Assembly: GCA_944323095.1 (NCBI GenBank) | Contig: CALURE010000113.1 | Location: forward strand, 1 to 5,386 | Length of the DNA stretch: 5,386 nucleotides | Direction: 5' to 3' | Source: Candidatus Gastranaerophilales bacterium | GTDB taxonomy: Bacteria; Cyanobacteriota; Vampirovibrionia; Gastranaerophilales; Gastranaerophilaceae | Part shown: positions 5,322-5,386 of the stretch, in pieces | How the letters are laid out: each line of letters opens with the position of its first letter | How positions within the stretch are numbered: position 1 is the first letter of the stretch | The notes under the pieces: model-generated | Seen by the model: the letters and a program-made list of their open reading frames with translations, nothing else | Told to the model about the DNA's origin: nothing | The model's database searches: none | Position numbers and translations under genes: made by a program

Positions 5322-5357
5322 CATTGCGTCATTGCGAGCGTTAGCGAAGCAATCCAG
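5322..5357. repeat. ATTGCGAGCG...GCAATCCAG interspersed palindromic repeat
   Basis: ATTGC (5331-5335) pairs with GCAAT (5349-5353) around GAGCGTTAGCGAA, which can form a short internal CG/CG stem. The sequence TCATTGCGAGCG...GCGAAGCAATCCAG matches my memory of a dispersed repeat found between genes in many unrelated bacterial genomes; this was not searched. CATTGCG is duplicated at its left end (5322-5328 and 5330-5336). Confidence 0.65.
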
Positions 5358-5365
5358 CCTATTAT

Positions 5366-5386
5366 AGAAGATAAGAGGGCAGGAGT
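5366..5386 (+). repeat. Second copy of the octamer-array start, truncated by the window edge
   Basis: Positions 5366-5385 match 5171-5190 at 18 of 20 bases in direct orientation (AGAAGATAAGAGGGCAGGAG against AGAAGATAGGAGGGTAGGAG). The octamer phase is the same: AAGATAAG then AGGGCAGG. The array probably continues beyond the window. Confidence 0.65.

Larger units (their letters stand above)
5011..5386. other. Gene-free repeat-mosaic intergenic region
   Basis: No credible coding sequence is present in these 376 bases. A minus-strand open frame (5030-5284) is a translation of the repeats. The composition shifts abruptly from the AT-rich genes to GC-rich hairpins and purine/pyrimidine-biased tracts. 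Three kinds of repeat follow one another: inverted GC-rich hairpins (5033-5161), opposed octamer arrays (5173-5269, and again from 5368), and an ATTGCGAGCG-type interspersed repeat (5322-5357). Such mixtures are usual landing zones for small non-autonomous elements between operons. Confidence 0.8.

Overview
The window is AT-rich bacterial DNA from a Gram-negative-type organism. Supporting signs are an IspG of the MEP isoprenoid pathway, a probable heptose-phosphate kinase fragment (lipopolysaccharide core supply), and three consecutive genes for exported proteins. The secreted GHL10 hydrolase, the TPR protein and the base composition would suit a non-photosynthetic cyanobacterial relative (Vampirovibrionia/Gastranaerophilales) or a similar gut lineage. 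That placement is inference from general resemblance only.

Layout. Positions 1-875 are on the minus strand: the first 26 codons of a PfkB/RfaE1-type kinase run off the left edge, preceded by a complete calcineurin-like metallophosphoesterase (141-875). A compact 43-base divergent region (876-918) separates this from ispG (919-1974, plus strand), which starts immediately after a symmetric -10-like element and has no visible ribosome binding site. An 87-base gap carries a good sigma70-type promoter. It drives a tight plus-strand cluster: a 109-residue secreted protein of unknown function (2062-2391), a secreted TPR protein (2378-3040, overlapping by 14 bases), and a 653-residue exported GHL10/DUF187 glycosyl-hydrolase-like protein (3049-5010, 8 bases downstream).

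The last 376 bases (5011-5386) hold no credible gene. They are a mosaic of repeats: a pair of inverted GC-rich hairpins resembling a REP doublet (REPIN/BIME-like); a purine-rich octamer tandem array in two opposed orientations around an AT-rich centre; an imperfect GC-rich hairpin; a copy of an interspersed ATTGCGAGCG...GCAATCC-type repeat; and the beginning of another octamer array at the right edge.

How it fits together. The kinase and phosphoesterase could be co-transcribed leftward, though a possible internal promoter precedes the kinase. IspG is a housekeeping gene that shares its control region with the phosphoesterase. The three exported proteins probably work together in the periplasm or at the cell surface. 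The GHL10 family member DigH of E. coli cleaves denuded peptidoglycan strands, so an envelope-remodelling role is a reasonable hypothesis. The small protein and the TPR protein are the least explained part of that cluster and its most interesting part.
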